Source: an uncultured Eubacteriales bacterium | GTDB lineage: Bacteria > Bacillota > Clostridia > Christensenellales > CAG-138 | Assembly: GCA_902801845.1 (NCBI GenBank) | Contig: CADCJW010000002.1 | Coordinates: forward strand, 62,001-126,000 | Length of the DNA: 64,000 bases | Direction of reading: 5' to 3' | In this document: in pieces, positions 25,941 to 35,329 of the stretch | Layout of the letters: each line of letters opens with the position of its first letter | Position numbering within the stretch: the first letter of the stretch is position 1 | The notes under the pieces: generated by a model | Told to the model about the DNA's origin: nothing | The model's input: only the letters and a program-made list of their open reading frames with translations | The model's database searches: none | Program-made: the position numbers and the translations under genes

Positions 25941-28376
25941 TTACTTCGTCCCCGTCAGCTCCCGAGCCATACGATAGAGGCGGGACGCGTTGATGAGGAG
26001 CTGCTCCCGGGTGAGCTCCCCGGACCGCAAGCCCTTCAGGATATCGTCATAGTCCCTTTTGCCCCCGGGCATGAACAGATCGCCGCCCGCCGCCGCCACC
26101 AGATGCTGCTTCACAGCGGGATATCTGTTTTCCTTGCTGTCCATGAAGGCAAGGACCCAGTCCGTCATAACGATGCCCTCGAAACCGAACTCCCGGCGAA
26201 GGACCTCCTCGATCAGGTCCCGCCGCTGGGCGGTGTGGACGCCGTTGATCAGGTTGTAGGAGGTCATGAGGGCCTTGGGCTGGCTCTCCCGGACGGCGAT
26301 GCCGAAGCCCTTCAGATAGATCTCCCGCAAGGCTCGCTCGGACACCCGGCTGTTGCTGCCGTAGCGGTTATATTCCTGGTTGTTGGCGGCGAAGTGCTTG
26401 AGGGTGGTCCCCCGACCGGGATGGGCCTGGACGCCCTGGGTCAGGGCGGCGGCCATCTTCCCGCTGATGAGGGGGTCCTCGGAAAAATACTCGAAGTTCC
26501 GGCCGCAGCGAATGGACCGGTGGATGTTCAGCGCCGGAGCCAGCCACAGGTGGACCCCGAACCGCTCCATCTCGTCCCCCACGATATCGCCGCACTGGCG
26601 GGCGAAGGCCAGGTCCCAGCTTTGGGCGATGGCCGTGCCGATGGGGATGGCGGTGCAGTACTGCTCCTCCACCTTCGCGCCCTTGGGGGGCTTCTTCTCC
26701 CCCGCCACCAGCTGAGCAAAGAATTTCACCACCGGGCCCATGAGCTCCGTAACGCTCTCCGGCATGGTGCTTTGGCCCACGGCGTGGGCGCTGCCCTTTT
26801 CATCCCGATAGAAGCGCCGGGACAGGCGCAGCCCCGCCGGCCCGTCCGCCATGACCAGGGGCGGGATGCCCGCAGCCTCCAGCCGGGACGTGGTCTCCCC
26901 CGCGGCCCCGGCCACGTGGCAGCTGGCTTCGCCGATGACGCTGAGGGCGCCCAATCCCGAGGCGAAGGCCCCCACGTTGGCAAACGTCAGCTCCTCGTCG
27001 GAAAGGGTGCGCAGCGTATCAACTATTTCATACGGCTTTTCTTCCGGCACAGCTTTGGTCTTGATATCGTCTGCCGAGACCGTCAGCACCGGTAGACCGG
27101 CGGGCAAAGCCTCCGCCTGTCTTGGTTTGGGCCGCCAATCCTGGAACCCCGGCTCCCCAAAGCAGGGATGAGCCTGGAGGGTGAGGATCTGCTGATCGAG
27201 GCGCAGCAGGGCCGCGGGCCGGGTGCTGTCGCTGCTGTTCCCCGTCCGCAGCACGTAGTCCCCCGCCGAAAGCATGTAGGCAGACCGGGCCGTATCATAA
27301 GCGGCGCAGTCGGCAAGTTCAAAGGACGCCTCCACCGTCTCCGTCTCCCCCGGCTGCAAAAGCTTGGTCTTGACAAAGGCGGCCAACTCCTGCCGGGGCC
27401 GGTCGATCCCCCTTTCCGGAGCGCTCACGTACAGCTGGACCACCTCCCGCCCGGGCCGGTCGCCGACGTTTTGCACCGAGACCTTGCAGGTGACCCTGCC
27501 TCCATGGAGCGCAACGTCCGCCGATCCCAGCGCGAAAGCGGTATAGGAGAGACCGAAGCCGAAGGGGAACAGGGGCTTTTTGTCCGCCGCCTCAAAGTAG
27601 CGATAGCCCACGTAGACCCCCTCCCGATACTCCGTGTCATCGTGATCGCCGAAGGTGCCCACCGTGGGATAGTCCGCCCAACGGGCCCAGGTGGTGGTGA
27701 GCTTGCCGGAGGGGTTCGCTTTGCCCAGCAGGATGTCCGCCAGGGCCGCCCCCGTCTCCACCCCCAGCTGGGAAAGGAGCAGGATGTTCTTCACCTTTAT
27801 GACGGGCCCCAGATCCACGGGCCCGCCCACGTTCAGCACCAGCATGAACCGGTCGAACCGCTCGTTCAGGGTGAGGATATCCCGCGTCTCCGCATTTGTC
27901 AGCAGGATGTCCCCGGGCACCGGGTCCCTGTCGCTCCCCTCGCCGGAGTTTCGGGAGAGGACGTAGATGGCCGCCTCCCCCGCCCCGTCCAGGGGCAGAT
28001 CGTACTCCGGCTCCGGCATGGTCTTGCCCATGCCGTAGTTGAACACGCTCTCGTGACGGGCCCGAGCTTCCGCCCGGATCCGCTTCAAAAACGATTTTTT
28101 CGCCTGGGCGTAGGCGGCGTCGTACCCGTCCAACCATGCCCCGGTGGTCAGCGTGAATCCGGCCTCCGTGAGCCCCTGCTCCACGGTCACAAAAAACCGG
28201 GAGTTGACTTCCCCGGAACCGGTGCCCCCCTTCACGGTCCGCCGCACGCCGTTGCCGTAGGCCGCCAGCTGACAGGGCGATGAAAGGGGGAACGCCCCGT
28301 CGCTCTTGAGCAGCACCGCGCAGTCACTTAGGTGCGCCCGCAACATATCCAAATGTGCCCGTTCGTAGGTTTCCAT
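25941..28376 (-). CDS. Circularly permuted family 3 glycoside hydrolase
   Basis: An 811-residue GH3 enzyme with its domains in swapped order. Residues 1-255 carry the alpha/beta sandwich that usually comes second (CAVLLKSDGAFPLSS to GKANPSGKLTTTW), then SYTAFALGSADV leads into a fibronectin III domain (to about 395), and the TIM barrel comes last (PLVMADGPAGLRL, PALNIHRSIRCGRNFEYFSEDP, TLKHFAANNQE). The nucleophile is Asp739 in GIVMTDW. Such permutations are known from ruminal clostridial beta-glucosidases. No signal peptide, so it acts on imported beta-glucosides or xylosides. GAGGG lies before the ATG. It precedes a flavodoxin gene by 33 bases or more and has no sugar transporter beside it. 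Confidence 0.9.
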   Translation of the reverse strand: METYERAHLDMLRAHLSDCAVLLKSDGAFPLSSPCQLAAYGNGVRRTVKGGTGSGEVNSRFFVTVEQGLTEAGFTLTTGAWLDGYDAAYAQAKKSFLKRIRAEARARHESVFNYGMGKTMPEPEYDLPLDGAGEAAIYVLSRNSGEGSDRDPVPGDILLTNAETRDILTLNERFDRFMLVLNVGGPVDLGPVIKVKNILLLSQLGVETGAALADILLGKANPSGKLTTTWARWADYPTVGTFGDHDDTEYREGVYVGYRYFEAADKKPLFPFGFGLSYTAFALGSADVALHGGRVTCKVSVQNVGDRPGREVVQLYVSAPERGIDRPRQELAAFVKTKLLQPGETETVEASFELADCAAYDTARSAYMLSAGDYVLRTGNSSDSTRPAALLRLDQQILTLQAHPCFGEPGFQDWRPKPRQAEALPAGLPVLTVSADDIKTKAVPEEKPYEIVDTLRTLSDEELTFANVGAFASGLGALSVIGEASCHVAGAAGETTSRLEAAGIPPLVMADGPAGLRLSRRFYRDEKGSAHAVGQSTMPESVTELMGPVVKFFAQLVAGEKKPPKGAKVEEQYCTAIPIGTAIAQSWDLAFARQCGDIVGDEMERFGVHLWLAPALNIHRSIRCGRNFEYFSEDPLISGKMAAALTQGVQAHPGRGTTLKHFAANNQEYNRYGSNSRVSERALREIYLKGFGIAVRESQPKALMTSYNLINGVHTAQRRDLIEEVLRREFGFEGIVMTDWVLAFMDSKENRYPAVKQHLVAAAGGDLFMPGGKRDYDDILKGLRSGELTREQLLINASRLYRMARELTGTK

Positions 28377-28409
28377 GCTTTTCCCTCGCTGTGGCTGTCG
28401 TTTATTCCC

Positions 28410-28862
28410 TCACCGGACCAGGAGCTCCAGCTCCTCCGCCCGGTGGATGACCTCCGCCCGAAGGATCTGACCCTCCGGCATGTAGGGCTGGAGCTTTTCG
28501 ACCGTGCGACCGATACCGCTGCCCCCGGAGGTGGCGAAAATGACCACCCGTTTCCCCTGCCAATCGTACCCCTTGCAGAAGGTGTTGATCACGTTGGGTG
28601 CGCCGTAGTACCAGATGGGGAACCCCAGATACACGAGATCATAGCGCTCCCATTCCGGCACCGTGCCCACCACGGGCACGTCCTTTTTGCCGATCTTCTC
28701 CCGGTTGCAGCGAGCCAAAGGATTCGTCCACTTGATGTCCGCCGCCGAATAGGGCTCCACCGGCCGGATCTCAAAGATATCCGCCCCCAGCTTTTCTGCC
28801 AGCTCCTTTGCCACCGCCGCCGTGGTCCCCTCCGCGCTGAAATAGGCCACCAAGGTCTTCAT
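28410..28862 (-). CDS. Flavodoxin
   Basis: A 150-residue flavodoxin of the WrbA/flavodoxin_4-like group, an FMN electron carrier. The FMN phosphate loop is VAYFSAEGTTAAVAKELAE, the second loop GFPIWYYGAPNVIN and the third FATSGGSGIGRT. ATG 28862 is chosen because AGGAGG lies nine bases upstream; the ATG at 28868 would leave only three. It has a single flavodoxin domain and no membrane part. It follows the zincin gene and precedes the permuted GH3 on the same strand, so the three may share a transcript. Confidence 0.85.
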   Translation of the reverse strand: MKTLVAYFSAEGTTAAVAKELAEKLGADIFEIRPVEPYSAADIKWTNPLARCNREKIGKKDVPVVGTVPEWERYDLVYLGFPIWYYGAPNVINTFCKGYDWQGKRVVIFATSGGSGIGRTVEKLQPYMPEGQILRAEVIHRAEELELLVR

Positions 28863-28913
28863 ACACATTTTCCTCCTGTTCGTCGTTCTGATCGAAAGAT
28901 TAAAGAAACGTTT

Positions 28914-29324
28914 TTATGATCCCTTCTCTGCCGAGGGACCGTCCAGGGCCCCATGTTGGGAAAGATACGCCTGCTTGTCCCGCTCGTCCGCCGCCTCCAG
29001 GGAAGATGCATCGTGGATCCCGCCCAGGGATTCGAGATGATGCCGTATCTCATGGCGCAGCACCCCCCGCAGGATCCTCCGGGCTTCCTCTATGTCCGCC
29101 TGGGGATAGACCCTGTCGAAGGAGCCCTTGAACATGGTGATCTGCCGGACCCTGGAAAACATCTGATACTTCCCCAGGGTGTACAGATCGTTCCCCTGGG
29201 CATAGTCGGGGATCGCCACCGATTCGGACACGATCACACCGCCGGAGAGCTCCCGAAAGAACTCGTCCGGCAGCTCGTCCATCAGCTCCGATACTATGGC
29301 TCCGTACTCCTCGATGGTGATCAT
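28914..29324 (-). CDS. Small zincin-like metallopeptidase family protein
   Basis: A 136-residue protein of the small metallopeptidase family common in Firmicutes. The zinc motif is VLRHEIRHHLESLGG near residue 90, an HExxH with a downstream acidic patch (EAADERDK) that may give the third ligand. The N-terminal EELPDEFFRELSGGVIVSE is typical of the family. No signal peptide, so it acts inside the cell; no substrate is known. GAGGACGG precedes the ATG, and a TACAAT -10-like box lies at 29353-29358 without a strong -35. Confidence 0.75.
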   Translation of the reverse strand: MITIEEYGAIVSELMDELPDEFFRELSGGVIVSESVAIPDYAQGNDLYTLGKYQMFSRVRQITMFKGSFDRVYPQADIEEARRILRGVLRHEIRHHLESLGGIHDASSLEAADERDKQAYLSQHGALDGPSAEKGS

Positions 29325-29413
29325 AATCCGTCCTCAGCCCATCCTTTTTTTTATTGTATCAGCTTTGCCCGCAAAAGAAAAGCCTCATGCTGCGGCGTCC
29401 GGATGGATGTCAT

Positions 29414-29441
29414 AAAAAAGCGGCTGGAAAAACCAGCCGCT
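29414..29441 (-). terminator. Terminator of the pyr operon
   Basis: Perfect nine-base stem AGCGGCTGG / CCAGCCGCT with an A5 loop, followed by six T on the minus strand, 30 bases beyond the pyrI stop codon. Confidence 0.9.
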
Positions 29442-29470
29442 TTGCATTAAGAGATGTATCGGAGAGAGGG

Positions 29471-29899
29471 TCACTCCACGGTCTTGGGCGCTTCGTGCTC
29501 GCAGTAGATGCAGCGATAGATTTTCTTCTCCCGATCAACCAGCCGAAATTCATGGACCAGCTCCTGCTCCACGGAGGTGATGCAGCGGGGATTCTTGCAG
29601 CGGATGATGCCCTTGACCCGCTCCGGCAGGCTCAGGTGGGACCGCTTGGCCAGCTTGCCGTCCTGGATGATGTTCACGGTGATGCCCGGGTCGATATAGC
29701 CCAGCACGTCGAAGTCCAGATCAATGACCTGGCCCACCTTGATGATGTCCTTCTTGCCCTTCTTCACGCTGTCCGCGTTCTTGATCATGGCCACGGTGCA
29801 GTCCAGCTTGTCCAGCCCCAGGACCTTGTAGATCTCCATGCCGCGGCCCGCCGAGATGTGGTCCAGCACGATGCCGTCTTTGATCTGACCGATAATCAT
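29471..29899 (-). CDS. pyrI: Aspartate carbamoyltransferase regulatory subunit
   Basis: A 142-residue regulatory chain that binds nucleotides and tethers catalytic trimers. The N-terminal allosteric domain has [22 protein letters not shown]; the C-terminal zinc domain has CKNPRC and CIYCEHEAP, four Cys for one zinc. The presence of PyrI implies an E. coli-like allosteric ATCase rather than the naked trimer of Bacillus. Last gene of the pyr operon; its ATG overlaps the pyrB stop codon by four bases. Confidence 0.97.
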   Translation of the reverse strand: MIIGQIKDGIVLDHISAGRGMEIYKVLGLDKLDCTVAMIKNADSVKKGKKDIIKVGQVIDLDFDVLGYIDPGITVNIIQDGKLAKRSHLSLPERVKGIIRCKNPRCITSVEQELVHEFRLVDREKKIYRCIYCEHEAPKTVE

Positions 29900-30813
29900 A
29901 CGTTCACCTCCAACAATTTCAGGATCAGCGCCATGCGCATGTATTTGCCGTTGAGCACCTGCTTGAAGTAGCAGGCCCGGGGGTCGTCGTCCACGGCCAC
30001 GGAGATCTCGTTCACCCGAGGCAGCGGATGGAGGATGGACAGGCTGGCCTTGGCGGTGCGCAGCTTGTCGGGGGTCAGGATATAGGTGTCCTTCAGGCGC
30101 ATGTAGTCGGCCTCGTTGAAGAAGCGCTCCCGCTGCACCCGGGTCATGTAGAGGATGTCCAGCTGGGGCATGGCTTCCTCCAGGCTGGCGATCTCCTCAT
30201 AGGGGATGCCGTTCTTTTCCAGCACGTCGGTGATGATGTAGCGGGGCACCTTCAGCTCCTCCGGGGAGATGAGCACGAACTTCACGTTTTTGTACCGGGA
30301 CATGGCCGAGATGAGGGAATGGACCGTGCGGCCGAACTTCAAATCCCCGCAGACGCCCACGGTCAGATTATCGAAGGTCCCCTTCTCCCGATAGATGGTG
30401 AGCAAATCGGCCAAGGTCTGGGTAGGATGGTTGTGGCCACCGTCCCCTGCGTTCACCACCGGGACCCCCGCCGTGCGGGTGGCCACCAGGGGCGCGCCCT
30501 CCTTGGGGTGACGCATGGCGATGATGTCCGCGTAGCAGCCCACGGTGCGGACCGTGTCCGCCACGCTTTCGCCCTTGGCAGCGGAGCTGCTCTGGGCCTC
30601 GGAGAAGCCAATCACGTTGCCGCCAAGCTCATACATGGCGGCCTCGAAGCTGAGCCTGGTCCGGGTGGAAGGCTCGAAAAAGAGGGTGGCCAGCTTCTTG
30701 CCGTGGCATGCTTCCGCATACTTTTTCGGGTTGGCGATGATGTCCAGCGCCGTGTCGATGAGCTCCTGCAGCTCGTCCGTGCTCATCTGCATGATGTCGA
30801 TGAGATTCTTCAT
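29896..30813 (-). CDS. pyrB: Aspartate carbamoyltransferase catalytic subunit
   Basis: A 305-residue enzyme joining carbamoyl phosphate and aspartate. The carbamoyl phosphate loop [36 protein letters not shown] and HPLPRVNEI are all conserved. ATG 30813 has AGGAGG eight bases upstream and overlaps the pyrE stop codon as ATGA; the TTG at 30834 has no such support and would extend into pyrE. With PyrI it forms the committed, feedback-controlled step of pyrimidine synthesis. Confidence 0.98.
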   Translation of the reverse strand: MKNLIDIMQMSTDELQELIDTALDIIANPKKYAEACHGKKLATLFFEPSTRTRLSFEAAMYELGGNVIGFSEAQSSSAAKGESVADTVRTVGCYADIIAMRHPKEGAPLVATRTAGVPVVNAGDGGHNHPTQTLADLLTIYREKGTFDNLTVGVCGDLKFGRTVHSLISAMSRYKNVKFVLISPEELKVPRYIITDVLEKNGIPYEEIASLEEAMPQLDILYMTRVQRERFFNEADYMRLKDTYILTPDKLRTAKASLSILHPLPRVNEISVAVDDDPRACYFKQVLNGKYMRMALILKLLEVNV

Positions 30814-31451
30814 TTCTTTCCTCCTGTTATCCAAGTTTCATCCGAAGGGTTGTTCCGAAAGGCGATCAGTCGGTCCACATCCGTCTGCTGGATGTAGCCC
30901 TCCTGAGCCGCCACCCGGGTGATCACGTCAAAGTTGGTCAGGGAATGGTTCTCTACCTGGGCGGCGGCCAGCCTGTCCAGGCCCTTCTGCATGCCGTAGG
31001 TGAAGATGCTTACCACGCCCAGCACCTGGGCGCCCGCCTCCCGCAGAGCCTCCACCACCTCGATGACGCTGCCGCCGGTGGAGATCAGATCCTCCACCAC
31101 CACCACCTTTTGGCCCGGTTCCAGCTTGCCTTCGATCCGGTTTTGCCGGCCATGATCCTTGTTGCCGCTGCGCACATAGCCCATGGGCAGGCCCAGGATG
31201 TGGCCGGTGATGGCGGCATGGGCGATGCCGGCAGTGGAGGTGCCCATGAGCACCTCGACCTGGGGATAATAGGTGCGGATGAGCTCCGCCAGGCCGTTCT
31301 CCACATCGTTCCGAACGTCGGGGGCCGTTAGGGTCAGCCGGTTGTCACAGTACACCGGGCTCTTGATGCCGCTGGCCCAGGTGAAGGGGTCCTCGGGCCG
31401 GAGGAACACCGCCCCGATGGACAGCAAATCTTTTGCGATCTTTTCCTGCAT
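30810..31451 (-). CDS. pyrE: Orotate phosphoribosyltransferase
   Basis: A 213-residue enzyme making orotidine monophosphate from orotate and PRPP. The PRPP motif is [38 protein letters not shown] is the flexible catalytic loop. The first residues, [25 protein letters not shown], match the family N-terminus. It lies 16 bases after pyrF with an AGGAGG ribosome site and overlaps pyrB by four bases. Confidence 0.98.
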   Translation of the reverse strand: MQEKIAKDLLSIGAVFLRPEDPFTWASGIKSPVYCDNRLTLTAPDVRNDVENGLAELIRTYYPQVEVLMGTSTAGIAHAAITGHILGLPMGYVRSGNKDHGRQNRIEGKLEPGQKVVVVEDLISTGGSVIEVVEALREAGAQVLGVVSIFTYGMQKGLDRLAAAQVENHSLTNFDVITRVAAQEGYIQQTDVDRLIAFRNNPSDETWITGGKK

Positions 31452-31467
31452 GGATTACCTCCTTTTT

Positions 31468-32166
31468 TCAATCTAAAAACTCTGCCATGCACCGGCGATA
31501 GGCCGCCACGGGGTCCGCCGCGCCGGTGATGGGCCGCCCTACCACGATATAGTCGGAGCCCAGGGCCTTGGCCCGCTCCGGGGTGGTGACCCGCTGCTGG
31601 TCCCCGGTCGCTCCGTCGGCAAAGCGGATGCCCGGCGTCACCGTCAGAAAGCCGCCGCCGCAGACTTCATGGACCTTCCCCGCCTCCAGGGGCGAGCACA
31701 CCACGCCGTCCAGCCCCGCCGCCTTGGCGTTGGCGGCGTAGGTCATGACCACCTCCTCCAGGGGGCGACGGATGAGCAGCTCCTCCTCCATGCGCCGCTG
31801 ATCGATGGAGGTAAGCTGGGTCACGGCGATGAGCAGAGGCCGGGTGCCGTCGGGCCGGGTAAGGCCCTCCAAAGCGGCGCTCATCATGTCGAGACCCCCC
31901 GCGGCGTGGAGATTGCAGATGTCCACGTCCAGCCGGGAGAGGACCGCCATGGCCTTCTTCACCGTATTGGGGATATCGTGGAGCTTTAGATCGAGAAAGA
32001 TCCTATGCCCCCGTCCCTTGATGGCCCGCACGATGGCGGGGCCCTCGGCGTAGAAGAGCTCCATGCCGATCTTCACAAAGGGCTTCTCCCCGGTGAATCG
32101 ATCTAAAAATCCATAGGTCTGCTCCGCCGTGGCAAAGTCACAGGCGACGATCACATCTTTTCCCAT
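31468..32166 (-). CDS. pyrF: Orotidine 5'-phosphate decarboxylase
   Basis: A 232-residue TIM-barrel decarboxylase producing UMP. The catalytic Lys-Asp array is visible as FLDLKLHDIPNTV, followed by NLHAAGG and the phosphate-binding PGIRF and VVGRPIT. It belongs to the short PyrF group seen in Bacillus. Its start overlaps the end of pyrD by 16 bases, so translation of the two is probably coupled. Confidence 0.98.
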   Translation of the reverse strand: MGKDVIVACDFATAEQTYGFLDRFTGEKPFVKIGMELFYAEGPAIVRAIKGRGHRIFLDLKLHDIPNTVKKAMAVLSRLDVDICNLHAAGGLDMMSAALEGLTRPDGTRPLLIAVTQLTSIDQRRMEEELLIRRPLEEVVMTYAANAKAAGLDGVVCSPLEAGKVHEVCGGGFLTVTPGIRFADGATGDQQRVTTPERAKALGSDYIVVGRPITGAADPVAAYRRCMAEFLD

Positions 32167-33077
32167 TCGGTTGCTCCTCCTATGATGTCCTTCAAATTTT
32201 CTATGCCCAGCCGGTCCATGACCCCGGGCAGATCCGCGATGATCCGCTGGCAGGCGAAGGGGTCCACCAGATTGGCCGCCCCCACCTCCACCGCCGTGGC
32301 CCCGGCCAGCATCATTTCGATCACGTCCTCGGCCGAGCTGACGCCCCCCAGGCCCACCACGGGGACGGATACGGCCCGAGCCACCTGATAGACCATCCGC
32401 AGGGCCACCGGGAATATCGCCGGTCCCGAAAGGCCGCCCGTGGTGTTTTTAAGCAGGGGACGCCGCTTCTTCAGGTCGATCCGCATGCCCATGAGAGTGT
32501 TGATGAGGCTGATGCCGTCGGCCCCAGCCTCCTCGCAGGCACGGGCCATGGCCACGATGTCCGTCACGTTGGGGGAGAGCTTCATGATCACCGGCTTTTT
32601 CGTCACCGCTTTCACGGCCCGGGTCACCGCCGCCGCCATGGCGGGGTCGGTGCCGAAGCTCATGCCGCCGCCGTGCACGTTGGGACAGCTGATGTTCACC
32701 TCCAGCCAGCCCACCTGGGGCTGTTCATCCAGAAGTTGGCACACGGTCGCATACTCCTCCAGGGAAAAGCCGCTCACGTTGGCCATCATGGGCTTGTGGA
32801 AGCAGGGAGCCAGCCGAGGCAGCTCCTCCCGGATCACCGATTCCACCCCCGGGTTCTGCAGTCCCACCGCATTGAGCATCCCCGCGCTCGTCTCGGCGAT
32901 CCGGGGCGTTTCGTTGCCGAACCGGGGCAAAAGGGTGGTCCCCTTGCAGGAGAAGGTGCCTAAAATATTGATGTCGTACAGCTCGGCAAACTCATAGCCG
33001 TAGCCGAAGGTGCCCGAAGCGGGGATGATGGGATTGTCGATCTCGATCCCGCAGAGCGCAACGTTCAGTCTGCCCAT
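32151..33077 (-). CDS. pyrD: Dihydroorotate dehydrogenase, catalytic subunit (type 1B)
   Basis: A 308-residue FMN barrel that oxidises dihydroorotate to orotate. Type 1 features: NISCPNVHGGGMSFG with the catalytic Cys, VEVGAANLVDPFAC at the phosphate site, and INTLMGMRIDLKKRRPLLKN. Because pyrK overlaps it upstream by 13 bases, it is the NAD+-linked 1B form, passing electrons through PyrK. No membrane helix, unlike type 2 enzymes. Confidence 0.97.
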   Translation of the reverse strand: MGRLNVALCGIEIDNPIIPASGTFGYGYEFAELYDINILGTFSCKGTTLLPRFGNETPRIAETSAGMLNAVGLQNPGVESVIREELPRLAPCFHKPMMANVSGFSLEEYATVCQLLDEQPQVGWLEVNISCPNVHGGGMSFGTDPAMAAAVTRAVKAVTKKPVIMKLSPNVTDIVAMARACEEAGADGISLINTLMGMRIDLKKRRPLLKNTTGGLSGPAIFPVALRMVYQVARAVSVPVVGLGGVSSAEDVIEMMLAGATAVEVGAANLVDPFACQRIIADLPGVMDRLGIENLKDIIGGATEWEKM

Positions 33078-33802
33078 AGGATCTCCTCCTTTCGCAGGAC
33101 CGGTCCCTCCCGGCAGATGCGCTTGCTGCCGGTGATCGTGCGGCAGGAGCAGCCCATGCAGGCGCCGAAGCCGCAGCCCATCCGCTCCTCAAAGCTCAGC
33201 TGCCCGGACCCTTTGGCGGCCCGGTACACCGCCTTGAGCATGGGCTCGGGGCCGCAGGCGTAGTAGTAGGTATAGTCCAGATCCGATATAGCGTCGGTCA
33301 CGAAGCCCTTCACCCCCCGGGAACCATCTGCCGTAGTTAGGATCACCCGGACGCCCAGGGTCGAAAACTCCTCCGGGTAAAAGACCTCCGCCGCCCGGTT
33401 GAAGCCCAGCACCGCCGTCACCGTTCGGCCGTCGGCCACAAGCTCCCTGGCCAGCCAATAGAGGGGCGGCACACCCACGCCGCCGCCGATGAGCAGCGGC
33501 CGCTGCCCCGCAACGGAAAGGTCGTATCCGTTCCCGAGCCCCGTCAATAGATCCAGCCGCGCCCCCAAAAGCAGCTCGCTCATCTGCCGGGTCCCGTCGC
33601 CCACCACCTTATAGATGAGGGTGAGCTCATCCCCGTTCAAGTCGCACACGGAGATGGGCCGGCGCAAAAATTTGCCCTCCAGCCGAACGTTCACGAACTG
33701 CCCCGGCCGGGCAACGGCCGAAACGTCCCCCCGCAGCCTCATCCGAAACACCCCGTCCGTCAGGGGCCTGTTTTCCGTTACGGTGAAGAATCCCTGTCGC
33801 AT
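33065..33802 (-). CDS. pyrK: Dihydroorotate dehydrogenase electron-transfer subunit
   Basis: A 245-residue FAD and 2Fe-2S protein that passes electrons from PyrD to NAD+. The FAD site is RRPISVCDLNGDELTLIYKVVGDGT, the NAD region LLIGGGVGVPPLYWLAREL, and the 2Fe-2S cluster site CGFGACMGCSCRT with a further Cys in KRICREGP. Fits a ferredoxin reductase-like fold. It starts six bases after the pyrC stop codon and overlaps pyrD. Confidence 0.97.
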   Translation of the reverse strand: MRQGFFTVTENRPLTDGVFRMRLRGDVSAVARPGQFVNVRLEGKFLRRPISVCDLNGDELTLIYKVVGDGTRQMSELLLGARLDLLTGLGNGYDLSVAGQRPLLIGGGVGVPPLYWLARELVADGRTVTAVLGFNRAAEVFYPEEFSTLGVRVILTTADGSRGVKGFVTDAISDLDYTYYYACGPEPMLKAVYRAAKGSGQLSFEERMGCGFGACMGCSCRTITGSKRICREGPVLRKEEILWAD

Positions 33803-33808
33803 GGCTTT

Positions 33809-35077
33809 TTATACCTCCCAATGGGGGTCCCGGTAGGCGATCCGCCCGTCCGCCACGGTTATGAGGCACCGGCCCTGCACCTTCCATCCGGCAAAGGGGG
33901 TGCTGCGGCCCATGGACAAAAACGTATCCGGGTCTATGACATAGCTTTCGTTCAGATCGAACAGGGTGAAGTCGGCGGGCTGTCCCTCCACCATGGCGTC
34001 CTTCAGGCCGAATCGCTTCCGGGGGGCGTCGCTCAGCAGCTCCACCAGCCGAGGAAGCGTCAGCTCCCCGGTCTTCACCAGGTAGGTATAGAGCAGGGGG
34101 AAGGCCGTTTCCAACCCCACCACCCCCATGAGGCTCCCCTCCAGGCCGCGGCTCTTCTCCGCCGCCGTATGGGGGGCGTGGTCGGTGGCGATCACGTCGA
34201 TGGTCCCGTCCCGGAGCCCCTCCAGCAGGGCCTGTCGATCCTCCTCGCCTCGGATGGGCGGGTTCATCTTGAAGCGGCCCTCCTCCTGCAGCATGCTGTC
34301 GTTCAAAAGCAGGTAGTGGGGCGCAGTCTCACAGCTCACGTCCAACCCCTCCGCCTTGGCCCGGCGGATCAAAGCTACACTTTCCTTGGTGGATATGTGG
34401 CACACATGATAGCCGCAGCCCGTTTCCCGCACCAAATCCAGATCCCGGGCGATCTGCCCCCACTCGGATTCGGAGCAAATGCCCCTGTGCCCATGGGCGG
34501 CGGCGTAAGCACCGTCGTGGATATAGCCGCCTTTTAAAAGCCGGTTGTCCTCGCAGTGGGCCACGATCAGCTTCCCAAGGGCTTTCGCCTTTCCCATGGC
34601 GGCGCCCATCATCTCGTCCCGCTGCACCCCGTGGCCGTCGTCGGAAAAGGCAACCACATAGGGAGCCATGGCCTCCATGTCCGCCAGGGCCTCCCCCTTC
34701 TCCCCCACGGTGATGGCGCCGTAGGGCATCACCTCAACGACGGCATCCCGGCGGATGATGTCCAGCTCTGCCTGCAGATGGGGCAGATCGTCGGGGCAGG
34801 GGTCCAGATTGGGCATGGGGCACACGGCGGTATACCCGCCCCGGGCCGCGGCCCGGCTGCCGCTGGCTATGGTTTCCTTATACGAAAAACCCGGCTCGCG
34901 GAAGTGCACGTGCACATCTGCGAAACCGGGAAATATGGTATATCGGTCACCGGCGATCTCCTCCGTCAGGGGACGATCGACGGGGCCGCCACAAAGGATA
35001 CGATCACAAACGGCAACGGTCTCTTTCCGGATATCTCCGTTTCGATACACGTTGGCATTGGTGAATTGATACCGCAT
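33809..35077 (-). CDS. pyrC: Dihydroorotase
   Basis: A 422-residue amidohydrolase closing carbamoyl aspartate to dihydroorotate. The metal-binding DVHVHFREPGFSYKE, the later AHCEDN and CHISTKES histidines, and IATDHAPHT with the catalytic Asp are present, so it is an active type I enzyme rather than a PyrC-like dead subunit. ATG 35077 has AAAGGAG seven bases upstream; the longer frame to 35182 lies in the attenuator and is not coding. First gene of pyrCKDFEBI. Confidence 0.97.
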   Translation of the reverse strand: MRYQFTNANVYRNGDIRKETVAVCDRILCGGPVDRPLTEEIAGDRYTIFPGFADVHVHFREPGFSYKETIASGSRAAARGGYTAVCPMPNLDPCPDDLPHLQAELDIIRRDAVVEVMPYGAITVGEKGEALADMEAMAPYVVAFSDDGHGVQRDEMMGAAMGKAKALGKLIVAHCEDNRLLKGGYIHDGAYAAAHGHRGICSESEWGQIARDLDLVRETGCGYHVCHISTKESVALIRRAKAEGLDVSCETAPHYLLLNDSMLQEEGRFKMNPPIRGEEDRQALLEGLRDGTIDVIATDHAPHTAAEKSRGLEGSLMGVVGLETAFPLLYTYLVKTGELTLPRLVELLSDAPRKRFGLKDAMVEGQPADFTLFDLNESYVIDPDTFLSMGRSTPFAGWKVQGRCLITVADGRIAYRDPHWEV

Positions 35078-35202
35078 ACAGGCTCCTTTCCATAAAGAAA
35101 AAGTTGCTCTCCGCCAAGGAGCGCAACAATAAGCGACGGGCCGGGCCCGTATTCGTTTTCTCGTCGTCCTTAGCGGCCTCACGGGGCCGACCTTAAAGCA
35201 CC
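35078..35202 (-). promoter_or_regulatory. PyrR-type attenuator leader of the pyr operon
   Basis: The untranslated leader of about 125 nt contains, at about 35165-35196, TTTAAGGTCGGCCCCGTGAG followed by GCCGCTAAGG. This matches the PyrR binding loop of Bacillus pyr leaders (TTTAAnnnnGTCCnGnGAGGCTGnnAAGG): a GC stem with the conserved CNGNGAGG element. It is followed by a terminator at 35097-35127. The known logic is that UMP-bound PyrR stabilises the binding hairpin and lets the terminator form. No pyrR gene is in the window. Confidence 0.85.
35097..35127 (-). terminator. Regulated terminator in the pyr leader
   Basis: On the minus strand GTTGCGCTCC pairs with GGAGAGCAAC around TTGGC (one mismatch), followed by a T-run, 20 bases before the pyrC ribosome site. 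Confidence 0.85.
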
Positions 35203-35208
35203 GTAAGC

Positions 35209-35238
35209 AGTATACTTTGAAACCGTTCGATCTGTCAA
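35209..35238 (-). promoter_or_regulatory. Promoter of the pyr operon
   Basis: A perfect TTGACA (35233-35238) and TATACT (35209-35214) with an 18 bp spacer. Predicted start near 35202, giving the leader described. Confidence 0.8.
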
Positions 35239-35329
35239 GAGCAGATTGGCCGCCGGCGCAAGATTCTTTTTGGAAGAGGAGGCCGGACGTTCACAGGCGA
35301 TCCCATGCCCGCTGGGCTTTGCAGCCATG

